Source: Clavelina lepadiformis (Eukaryota > Chordata > Ascidiacea > Aplousobranchia > Clavelinidae). From it: a stretch of 64,000 bases of DNA. This document shows positions 28,901 to 36,254 of this stretch, one piece after another (position 1 is the first letter of the stretch; each line of letters starts with the position of its first letter). The notes beneath the pieces are model-generated. The model made no database searches. It saw nothing but the letters and a program-made list of their open reading frames with translations, and was not told the DNA's origin. The position numbers and the translations under genes were made by a program. The stretch covers positions 15,075,820 to 15,139,819 of the forward strand of contig NC_135248.1 in NCBI RefSeq assembly GCF_947623445.1, in the 5' to 3' direction.

Positions 28901-31098
28901 AAAGAAATTTATGCATTATGAAGTCCATATTTGCTTAGGAGCAATTTTTCTTTCACTTCCTCTTCTTCGGCAAAACCAAAGTATGATTTTGCACGTCCGA
29001 CAGAAGTTGAAGGACCCCAAAAACAATTTTCAACGTTGACTATATCTATGTCCTCCTTTGTTGGCCAGTCCAAATACACTGCATCTTCTGAAGTTGATTT
29101 CTTGTCTCAAAACTTAAATTCAGCTTGCTCAATTTTTCCATCAATCTCGTCTCTGAAGACCTTCAGAAGTTTTCCCCAGTAATATGTTTTTGGCTTCTCC
29201 CAAAACACTGCAAAGTACTTTCCAACTTGCTTTTTGTGTATTTCCAATTTAATTGTTCTCTTTCCTTTCTTCTGTTCATTTACACTTTCTTCAGTTACAT
29301 CTCTTCTCTCTTCCTCTACATCTTCCATTCTAACAACTGTGTCTTCTCTTGTTTCGTCATTCATTTCTTCAGATTCATTGTCAGACTCTTCTACCATCTC
29401 ATCCTCTGTATCTACTCTCCTCATGTCTTCATCCATTTGTCTTTGAATTTCTCGCTCCATCCTTCTTTCTATTTCTTCCTCCTCCTCCAGGTCCAGTGAA
29501 TTTATTTCTTCATCTTCGTCTGCATTCCTTTTCCTTCTCCCAGATTTTCTCTTTTTTGCAATTGTTCCATTTGCTTCAAAGTTTTCAACTTGCTCGTTAA
29601 ATTCTTCATTTGTTAAAATGCTTCCATTCATCTTCACTCTTTTTCTTTTTTTCTTCTTGTCATTTGTTTGTCGTCCCCTTGATTTTAACACACTTTCTAT
29701 CGAAACCGATTCATCTTTTGACACAAGCCGTATTTCATACTTCATCCCTTCGGGAGCGTGAAGTTGCAACTCATTGATGAAGTCCTTTGTTGTTCTGATC
29801 CGTGATTGTATTGCGGTGCTCGTCGATGGTGTGGAAACAGCTTAAATGTTGCAGATTGATGAGGTGGATGGCATTTCTTCCACATTACTTGACCATTCAG
29901 TTTCCTGTGGACTGGTCTTTTCCAAAATTGGATTGCCTTCTTCATCTTTTGGAGAAACACAATGCTACCAGGACTGGTTAAACTAACATTGAACAGAGAC
30001 TTCTGAAACTGGTAAATGCTTACAAGAAGGTTAAGCTTTTGAATGGCTATTAGGCAGGAGTTCAACAAAGTGGAATGGTACATAAATCAATTAACTACAA
30101 AGAACAACACAAAATGATTGGAGAGTGAAACTTCACGCTTAACTTAATTTCGAATGAATCATCAGTACATTAGGATAAATGTATTTACTAGAGATCAGGA
30201 AACTGAGACAATGCAAGTAAAACATTAAAATGCTAGTTTAATTCCTTATAGCAACCAAAATCGTTCTAAAATGAAAGTTATTAAAGATGGGGTAAAAAAA
30301 AACAAGCACTGGGAAAATAAAAACAACTGTCTTTTTTTGCCCCAACACATTGTGTAGTTTTGGGGTAAAAAAAGACAACATAGAATAGAATGAAAGGTTA
30401 ACAGCAATCAAAATTGAAGTACTGGAGTACAATCATACTAAAATATCATGTAGATACACATAAAAAGATTGTGATTTTTAACCATCGTTTTCGATCCACA
30501 AAAAGTTTAGTAAAGAGCAAAAAAAGTTTTTTTGGACCGTTTTTGGGTCAATTTAGTGATTTGCATAGTTCCTGAAGAGTACTTACCTCTAGACCTGTAT
30601 TGTATGATAAAAAACTATGCAAATAAATGATGTTTCTAACCATGCAAAGCTTTTTCAAAAAAATCATTCTTAGGGGGAGTTGGGGGGGTTGTCCTTTTTT
30701 ACCCCAAGTACCCCTATGTTTTTTTTTGCCCCAACTGACTATAACGTAAGTCAAAAAAGCGAAAAGTTAAGCAGACGAGCAGGTGGTGTATTCAAGCAAC
30801 TGATGATTAAAAATTGCTTCTATGCTGTGTATTATACAGATCTTTCCCTTGACCACGACATGATCATTTTAAATATCACGTAACACGTTAAACTGGGAAA
30901 CTGATAATACAGAGTGGAATTTATAGATATTTTATATATCAAGATTTTAGCAATGAGCTTATACATGATTCGTTGTGTATAAGATGTCTATTGACAATAA
31001 AGATGCAACATCTTACAACTGACCTGAAGCTTTTGAATAGCGGGAGAAGAGTCAGTGATTGACAACAAATCAATCAACTCTTCAACAACTTGAAGCAT
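5022..31098 (-). CDS. ESPL1: Separase (cohesin protease), complete 50-exon gene
   Basis: Separase is the C50-family cysteine endopeptidase that cuts the kleisin subunit of cohesin at anaphase; it is held inactive by securin and by phosphorylation in the families studied. Fifty GT-AG exons, all compatible in phase, add up to 6381 nt (2126 aa plus stop); human separase is about 2120 aa. Order: a long helical-repeat region (exons 1-23), a basic/acidic linker (exons 24-37) and the protease domain (exons 38-50). The catalytic His lies in FLGHGSGSS (about residue 1992) and the catalytic Cys in LLMGCSSGRL (about residue 2018), both in one exon at 5906-6039. The chosen start (31098) has an in-frame stop 21 bases upstream in genomic DNA, but an AG lies between them, so an extra 5' exon is possible. 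The weakest exon is 19941-19981. The 26 kb length comes largely from transposon insertions in introns. Confidence 0.93.
11808..16138 (-). CDS. ESPL1: Separase exons 24-37: Cys-rich patch and disordered linker
   Basis: Exons: 16138-15828, 15072-15033, 14899-14786, 14670-14575, 14320-14188, 14115-14057, 13971-13878, 13674-13619, 13527-13431, 13021-12877, 12629-12462, 12211-12039, 11979-11908, 11848-11808, covering about residues 988-1520. Exon 24 ends in a Cys-rich patch (GCCSCIFCSN) that matches the CxC..C patch of human separase. After a further helical part, exons 29-37 are low in hydrophobics and rich in Lys, Ser, Pro and Asp, as expected of the regulatory linker. Exons 29-30 and 31-32 look like tandem duplicates. 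The exon at 12629-12462 encodes SPS followed by eight Asp and EF. The start of exon 36 uses an AG six bases inside the stronger-looking one, because only that keeps the frame open. SP and TP sites suggest phospho-regulation; this is inference. Confidence 0.83.
12489..12514 (-). repeat. Coding GAT microsatellite (eight Asp) in separase
   Basis: On the + strand eight CAT-type triplets run in a row; on the coding strand this reads GAT x8, giving eight aspartates after SPS and before EF in the linker. Such a pure triplet run is prone to length change between alleles. Confidence 0.85.
13431..14115 (-). repeat. Tandem duplication of a separase linker exon pair
   Basis: Exon pair 14115-14057 plus 13971-13878 is followed, about 441 bases on, by pair 13674-13619 plus 13527-13431. 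Both pairs enter in phase 2, switch at phase 1 and leave in phase 2. Both encode a short Asn/Lys/Glu-rich piece (N-K-E-N-K versus N-K-N-K-N-E), then a piece ending in nearly the same motif: LPRSFLKTPKSRR versus LTSLLKTPRSKR. Shared phase, length, order and motif support an in-frame segmental duplication. Confidence 0.75.
15512..15575. repeat. 26-bp tandem repeat, about 2.5 copies
   Basis: Two exact 26-base units followed by 12 bases of a third lie in the separase intron between 15828 and 15072. No function is apparent. Confidence 0.85.
16816..31098 (-). CDS. ESPL1: Separase exons 1-23: N-terminal helical repeat region
   Basis: Exons in transcript order: 31098-31024, 28326-28249, 28149-27989, 27834-27756, 26486-26345, 23892-23566, 22397-22351, 21914-21843, 21760-21698, 21458-21290, 21222-21098, 20937-20812, 20711-20550, 19981-19941, 19828-19705, 19474-19259, 19019-18956, 18604-18476, 18194-18100, 18041-17772, 17566-17500, 17329-17167, 16982-16816. 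They encode about 987 residues, mostly amphipathic helices rich in Leu, Ala and Glu with little obvious motif. In known separases this part is a TPR/HEAT-like superhelix that binds securin. The first exons (SSRCSDAERYSCVYAIF) align by eye with the human segment around SDAERRQACDAIL. Exon 14 (41 nt, 19981-19941) is kept because it restores phase between exons 13 and 15; its donor is poor. Confidence in individual short exons is moderate, in the ensemble high. Confidence 0.85.
21999..22297. mobile_element. Non-autonomous hAT element with 8-bp target duplication
   Basis: A 299-bp insertion in the separase intron between 22351 and 21914. The ends are inverted: CAGGGGTGGGCAA on the left and TTGCCCGCCCCTG on the right (one mismatch). 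Perfect direct repeats of GTGTAGAT flank it at 21991-21998 and 22298-22305. An 8-bp duplication with CAGGG-type ends is diagnostic of the hAT superfamily. It contains no open frame of note. Confidence 0.92.
22675..23414 (+). mobile_element. Degenerate hAT transposon relic
   Basis: Lies in the separase intron between 23566 and 22397. The two ends are loosely inverted and both carry CCCGGGATTT-like sequence (left near 22707, right near 23373). No clean target duplication was found, so borders are approximate. It carries the C-terminal end of a hAT transposase (23166-23285). Confidence 0.65.
23166..23285 (+). pseudogene. hAT transposase C-terminal fragment
   Basis: The frame reads PTSVEAEHAFSAFGYF, then KFGNRLNDDTVDALLFLRQ and a stop. 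This is the classic hAT dimerisation-domain ending (P-S-S-V-x-x-E-x-x-F-S, then N-R-L and L-L-F-L-R). The rest of the transposase, including the catalytic DDE part, is not recognisable upstream, so the copy is dead. Confidence 0.8.
23990..24088. mobile_element. 99-bp palindromic MITE flanked by TA
   Basis: The ends are near-perfect inverted repeats (left CCGTAAAACCTCTATTT, right AAATAGAGGTTTTACGG) bounded by TA on each side, as expected of a Tc1/mariner- or pogo-derived miniature element. It lies in the separase intron between 26345 and 23892, about 30 bp from a larger transposon. Confidence 0.85.
24122..26311 (-). mobile_element. 2.2 kb TIR transposon, copy 1
   Basis: Termini are inverted: GTCAAGTGGGGCAAAAAAA on the left and the complement of GTCAGTTGGGGCAAAAAAAA on the right, with TATA directly on both sides, which suggests a TA or TATA target duplication. 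The interior matches the copy at 28569-30739 almost base for base. The minus strand codes an acidic/basic protein, broken here by small indels (near 25210 and 24840) and a stop near 25414. Motifs GGGGYAAAAAA and their complements recur inside the element near 24310, 25910 and 26270. The superfamily is not assigned; no DDE transposase is seen. It sits in the separase intron between 26345 and 23892. Confidence 0.88.
24464..25560 (-). pseudogene. Transposon-encoded acidic coiled-coil protein, broken copy
   Basis: Read on the minus strand, a Ser/Thr/Pro-rich part (with a stop near 25414) leads into a segment YEIRLVSKDESVS, a Lys-rich stretch, a long Glu/Asp/Arg coiled coil, and a conserved-looking C-terminal part with YFAVFWEKPKTYYWGKLL, ENCFWGPST and a final LSKYGLHNA before the stop. 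The aromatic block YFAVFW...YYWG followed by a C-F-x-G-P motif resembles small Tudor/SH3-like folds in other transposon-borne proteins; this is inference. Two single-base indels in T-rich runs split the frame relative to the second copy. I do not recognise the family. Confidence 0.6.
27206..27597. mobile_element. hAT element nested in the pogo-like element, 8-bp duplication
   Basis: Inverted ends CAGGCTTGTCCATGGGA and TCCCATGGACAAGCCTG are perfect. The flanks CGGATACC at 27198-27205 and 27598-27605 are identical, giving an 8-bp target duplication. Inside both ends are runs of TCCCA pentamers (27236-27299 and 27521-27545). The insertion splits the pogo-like element, so it is the younger event. 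Confidence 0.93.
27236..27299. repeat. TCCCA pentanucleotide run
   Basis: A near-perfect run of TCCCA/TCCTA pentamers, with a shorter copy at 27521-27545, close to the ends of the nested hAT element. Subterminal repeats of this sort can be transposase binding sites in hAT elements; that role is inferred. Confidence 0.75.
28569..30739 (-). mobile_element. 2.2 kb TIR transposon, copy 2
   Basis: Same family and orientation as 24122-26311, with the same inverted termini (GTCAAGTGGGGC / GCCCCAACTGAC) and TATA on both flanks. It lies in separase intron 1 (between 31024 and 28326). Length differs from copy 1 by about 20 bases through small indels. Its minus-strand frame is open over 220 codons (29769-29107) and ends at a TGA where copy 1 has TGG, so each copy is broken at a different place and neither looks recently functional. 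Confidence 0.88.
28917..29990 (-). pseudogene. Transposon-encoded acidic protein, copy 2, stop-interrupted
   Basis: The minus-strand frame runs from a Ser/Pro-rich part (with a stop near 29842), through MQLHAPEGMKYEIRLVSKDE and a Lys-rich stretch (DKKKKRKRVKMNG), into a Glu/Asp/Arg-rich coiled coil and then KYFAVFWEKPKTYYWGKL. It stops at 29107, just after AEFKF, by a TGG-to-TGA change. The C-terminal part continues in the same frame beyond the stop, with a small deletion near 29006. Product unknown. Confidence 0.6.
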
Positions 31099-34000
31099 GA
31101 CCTTGACGCTAGAAATCTATTGTCCAATGTTCGTCATGATTGAAACAACCGATATGATACCTTTAGAATTAACAAGTAGGCAACAAGTATGCAACCAAAA
31201 TAATGTCAAATGCAACTGTGGCTGACAACAAACTGACAAACACCTAAAATTTCAAAAAAAACTCAGCACAAAATCTGATTAACAGAAATTTTAGATTATT
31301 AATGTAAACCAATGGTAAGTGGGTTCATCTACAAATTATCTCAGATTATAGGCCTAAATGTTAAGCTGATAATCACCGGTTGACCTAGAACCACCCAACA
31401 GTCTCAAAAACCAGTCTAGCCTAATAGTAGGCTATACAATTGTACAACCACAGGATGCCTTTGTATACTAGACCCCAGCTACTCAAACAGCTAGACTGTT
31501 ACTAAGGCTACAGTACCTGCTTACCTACATTACTACGTACGTTGCTGGTTATGTTTTGACCTAGTCTAGGCGGCTCGGCTTACCTGCCTACACTGCGCGA
31601 GAGAAACTAAAAATATCCTGCGTACCTAGAAACCATGCAACCTTAAATTTAACCAGCTTGTCTGCTTAGTATGTTTCAAGCACATTAGAGCTAGAATGCT
31701 TTAACAAAGAATATGACAGTTCTAACTCAGAAAATAGCCTGGCCCATTAAATCTAAACTTTTAGTCCGGACTCGAAAATCAGTTTTGTATTTGGCGCTAA
31801 TATGAGCCTGGTACGAGACTAATTATGATTGTGTCGTTTTTATTTTTATTTTTCGACTTTGCAGAGCAAAACGTATCGTTCTAACTTAGCTTGTGATAAA
31901 TTAAAAATATTACACTTATAAATAATAAATGAGCTGAAAAAAGCGGCAAAGTTCCTAGAGCTTAAATTCTTTAAGGCTAATGTAAACTCAGGCCTTCAGG
32001 CGTTAACTAATACGTAGTTTGTCATTTCTTACTTTTTATTATAGTGTGGTGACATTCCTTTATTTTGCTTGTTTGCCTGGCGCATAATCACGCCGCCGTA
32101 AGTGTGTTGGTTTCATCTGTATGAGGTCGATCAGTTGTAAGCGTAGTGTGGGCGGGTCGGCTGCTCAATACTACAAGTTTATCTATATAAGTTTTACATA
32201 GTTATCATGTTTTGCCTAACTGATTACATTATGTTTCAGGACTGTTCTGTTCTGTTTTTAATAAAGCCTTGTTACTTGGATTTCGTATTTGAGTTTCGAG
32301 GTCATGACATATAGCATACTGCATGGCGGACTGGATCGAATTTTCGATATGATCTGTTAGAGCATTTCCATGCCCAGTGGCGTTACTATTTTAATCTCCT
32401 TTGGCAAGATATGAATGACGCTTGCTCCTGTTTAATGGTCCTGTATCAAAAAATGTGACAATTGGAATCTGCAACTTGGCAACTTGGTAACTTAAACTTG
32501 GCAACCGGCACGAACCTTAATCGAGGAATCACCGCCGTGTTTAATTCGTACCTTTTTCTTCAGTTGAACGATAAAGGCAGTAATTCAAACGATATAAAAC
32601 ACTTTTATATACAAAACGTTCTTTATGTCGTTTGTGATACAGTACCACTATGAAATAGCGATAGCCTATACTAAGTTTGTTCAAAAATCTATTAAACACA
32701 TCAAATTCTAACCAAAAACTGCATGATTTGAATGCGGTACTAGATGTTATTACCGTTACTGTTACTGTAAAAAAATTCTCTCGTTTATGAAGGTAGGCTT
32801 AATTTCACGTTTACACCCTTAAGTATAAGTAATCTTATACAATGGGCTATAACGTTTTCACACTAATAACATTAATCGATTAACGTTTTGGTGTCATTTG
32901 CATACAGTCAGATACCGACTAATCACGCAGAAGGCGACAAAGTTTATATTTCCCAAAAGTGCCAAATAGAGCGATAAAAATAGATAAAAACAAACTTCAA
33001 AGGTGCAAACACCATCAACTAAGTACTTGTTGCAAGTTAATGCTTAATATTTTCACAATAATATTAATTAATTTTTACGCCTTTTTTCTTTTTTTTCTCT
33101 TTTTTGCCTCTTTCCATTCTAACCACGTTTTCTTTGGAAACGCTTCCTTCGCGTTTTGACGTCATTGAATTGTTTAAAGTTTTTTACCACAGACAATAGC
33201 CTAGTTGGATGAACTTTTTGCTTTTTCTGTGTGAAGACGAAGTGTCTTCAAGTAATTTGTTTCATTTCGTGTCATAGGAAGCGGCTGATGCTTCCACAAA
33301 TCAGTTTGATTTCCTTTGAATTACTTTGCTCAAGTTGTAAGTTTAAAAAAATCTTTGTTGTTGATATTAACATCTACTAATCTGGTTTGTTTATTTTTCA
33401 ACATTTTTATGTTTTAGTGTCCAAAAAAATCGTTTTTAGTCGTGTTGGTATTTGTTTGTTCAACAAATTTATTACTCGAAGTTTATTTTTAGAACTCGAT
33501 TGACATGACAGGACGGCCGTTTATTAATACCGCATCTAAACGCTCTCTATTTTAAGGTTATTACTCTTGAATATTTAATCGCGGTCTATGGAAGTTTTTG
33601 TAGAAATGTTCTCTTTCCTGCTTTCAAACAGTCTTGTTTCGATCTCTGACAACTTTCCAGGCAACTTGATTTCAATGTACCGGCGTTTCATGCAATCCAC
33701 ATACGCTCAAATACAATACAGCTCAAAAGTTGGCAATACAGTTTGAAAATATGAATCAAGATAAAAACTGTAGTTTGTCATTGATTTTTCAGTCTATAAC
33801 TCTATAAAGTATTGCGTAATATTCATAACACCAGACATGCAACCTACCTATACATAACACGTAACATTGCGTGCTGCTACTTTCATGACAGGTGTTAGAA
33901 CAAGTAGAATATTTATGCAACAAATATTTTGGTAAGAAAGACTGATTGCCTACCACAGGCGTGATAGTCTATTAAACGTGTTAACTAAATCAATTATTAG

Positions 34001-34337
34001 ATCTGTTCTATTTTCAGCAAGAGGTTTCAAGTTGCGTCGTGGAAAGTTTTTACGCATTACGCTTCCGAGCGTGACCAACTTTCAATTCTGATTTTTACGC
34101 TAAACTCGACACGTTTCCAGCGGATGCCGATGATGTCACAATAGCAAATTGTCATAGACAATAATAGACTTTTCTTCTAATGCGACTATGACAAGCAACA
34201 ATCAGAATATAGTCAATAAACCTAGAACTTGCAAAGTCTCAGAAATGTATCGATTGTACGAAATATCCTGAAATAACAACATTTCTATCAAGGTATTAGA
34301 ACAAGTTGTTTGTAGGAAAATCAGGTAAAGACACATT
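31099..34337. other. Intergenic region upstream of separase
   Basis: Contains the presumed separase promoter just above 31098, a solo LTR (32045-32309) and a pyrimidine-rich tract near 33075-33120. I see no convincing exon. An upstream 5' exon of separase could lie here unseen. Confidence 0.5.
32045..32309 (+). mobile_element. Solo LTR with 5-bp target duplication
   Basis: A 265-bp unit starting TGTGGTGACA and ending GTCATGACA, flanked on both sides by TATAG (32040-32044 and 32310-32314). It has an internal TATATAA (32184-32190) and AATAAA (32260-32265), the promoter and polyadenylation layout of a retrotransposon LTR. No internal retroelement genes adjoin it, so it is what remains after recombination between two LTRs. 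Confidence 0.82.
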
Positions 34338-34921
34338 TTAGGATAAAGCAATTTCATAAATTTCCCCAACATTCACCCAGAAAGATTTGATTAACTTTGT
34401 GAAGAAAACATCGTTGCTGTAGACTGTAGAGTTATAGACAATTCCAATAACCCGTCGGTGGTTCCCCAGCAAATGTCTGATGCCAACACAGCGGCCTTCA
34501 TGCAAGTTAAAACAAACAAACTTGTTGTTGCTGCTTCCCCATTTCGTTTTATTGACATTTTCTTCATCACTTTCCGTCGCACTTTTTGCAACAGAATCAA
34601 CAATTTGCTTTCCGTCTGTTTGGTCGTTCCCGAAAGCAAATGTCTTGCCACCGCATATTACAATATTGGGAATAACCGATGCGATATATCAAAGCCAGTA
34701 GATGTTTGTGTTCCTGATGATCTACTTTTCACATTAAACCAACAACTGACCGGTGGCGTCTAATTCACCCAAAACTTGTCGATTCGCCGGAGGCACTTTG
34801 CGTGGCGTACAAGACACGTGATCACAGCACTGCGTGTTGCTATTTTTAGTTTGCGCAGTCTAGAGATTTGACGCAATCCAGGAAGCAGGTTTGCTTCATT
34901 GACTATTTTTGTTACGTCCAT
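34338..34921 (-). CDS. Hypothetical two-exon gene (tentative)
   Basis: A possible first exon at 34921-34769 (51 codons, MDVTKIVNEANLLPGL...) joins in phase 0 to 34643-34338 (102 codons, containing KFVCFNLHEGRCVGIRHLL) via a GTGAAT donor and an AG acceptor. The second exon has balanced amino-acid content and runs open to a stop, which is more than most chance frames here. I do not recognise it. The first exon lies inside the 376-bp repeat; the second repeat copy keeps the frame, but several of its changes alter amino acids, which argues against strong constraint. Confidence 0.22.
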
Positions 34922-35103
34922 TTTCACTTGTTATTGTTCAAAAGTTTACGCTCGACCGTTAGGAACCGGGAAACGAGTCTGGTCTAATTTGATTAAAACG
35001 AATGAAAGTGACAATATTTTGGAAATATTCTTATTCATATATTACAAGATTGAAAACAAAAATAACGCGGTCGATATGACGCAACAATGCAATTAACATT
35101 ATA
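34728..35103. repeat. 376-bp direct repeat, copy 1
   Basis: Matches 37135-37510 in the same orientation and same length, with about a dozen differences. It lies just 5' of the IL-17 gene. It has no TG...CA ends and no clear target duplication, so it is treated as a segmental duplication rather than an LTR. Confidence 0.88.
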
Positions 35104-35298
35104 ACAAAGAGGCCGCCATGTTTGTAAAGATTTTGCGAGGGATTTTTACTTACTGGCTGCTCTAAACGGGAGAAACTAAACTTCAAAGGGAAATGGGTTG
35201 CATGGAAAATGTTGGAGGGACATCCCCGATAAGAAACTGAAAACCTAACAAAGCTGACCGGACTGGGAGTATTTTTAGTATGATGTCATCGAAATCAG

Positions 35299-35306
35299 TA
35301 TATAAG
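35299..35306 (+). promoter_or_regulatory. TATA box of the IL-17-like gene
   Basis: TATATAAG lies about 100 bases before the start codon at 35405, leaving room for a short 5' untranslated region. Confidence 0.6.
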
Positions 35307-35404
35307 CCGAAGAATAATTGAGTTGGACATTCAGAATCGAATTAGCTTCCAAGCAAACAACAACGATTTAATCGTCGTGCTTATTAGCAAATAAAAGAAG
35401 TAAC

Positions 35405-36254
35405 ATGGCAGCTACGATGAAGACGATGACCCAGCTGGCAATCTGCTTTGTTTTCTTCACATGCTTGGCTGCTGCTCTAAAGTTTGACAGATTCAAACGA
35501 AGAATGGAAAATCAATACAACTGCAGAGACCCGCGAATTCAAAATAAGTAAGTAAACGACGCTAATAAATAAATAATCGATCAAGTGGCATTGAACAATC
35601 ACATTGCCATGTTCAAAAATGGTTTCGCTTGACGTTTGGTAAAGGTCAAAAGTTTTGAGCAAAGTAACTCACATTATTTTCATGAACACAGAACTGAATG
35701 TGAAATGGTGATGTCGCATCCGACGTTACAGAAGTCTTATAAACTCCTCCAAGAAGCGAGTGAAGACGAATTGCGAGAAGCTTACCAAAGATCCCGATCC
35801 AAGCGATCAAATGGAGACAAAAATTGTCCAGTAATGAACGCGAAATATTTGAATCAACATCGGAATTCAAACGATGATGGCGCCAGAAGTTTGTCACCAT
35901 ACAGACTGACGACAAAATACGATAATGACCTGTAAGTTAAAAATCTTTAATCGATTTTGTGATAAATATATGGATAACTAATCTAGGTTAGAAATGTCTC
36001 CAACAGACAATCATACAGACACTTGAACATAATATTAATGGATTTCTTTTCCTCGCTTTAGAATCCCAAGTTATTACAAAGAGGCGGAATGTTTGTGCAA
36101 TGGATGCATCGACCCTGGAACGGGGGAAGAAAATGCTGATTTCAGATCAACATCTCTGCCAAGGCCAGTTGTGTTTATGAAAATATCCGACGGACAAATT
36201 GTGAACAAGGATCTCACGGTCGGATGCACTTGCGTCATCGCAATGAACGTCTGA
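35405..36254 (+). CDS. IL17-like: Interleukin-17-like cytokine, three exons
   Basis: Exons 35405-35547, 35692-35931 and 36062-36254 join to 191 aa plus stop. A signal peptide covers about residues 1-24 (LAICFVFFTCLAAA). The IL-17 signature follows: NCPV (about 92-95), RSLSPYR (113-119), EAECLCNGCID (135-145) and VGCTCVIAMNV at the C-terminus, giving the paired cysteines of the family's cystine-knot fold. IL-17s are secreted dimeric cytokines that signal through SEFIR-domain receptors and Act1 to NF-kB in the animals studied. A basic stretch RSRSKR at 81-86 contains a furin-type RSKR site upstream of the core fold. AATAAA at 36580 is a possible polyadenylation signal. Which vertebrate IL-17 it is closest to cannot be decided by eye; tunicates and molluscs have their own expansions. 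Confidence 0.93.

Noticed and set aside
35646..35915. Minus-strand open frame across IL-17 exon 2
   Set aside because: It is a shadow of the coding exon on the other strand, with no homology or splice context.
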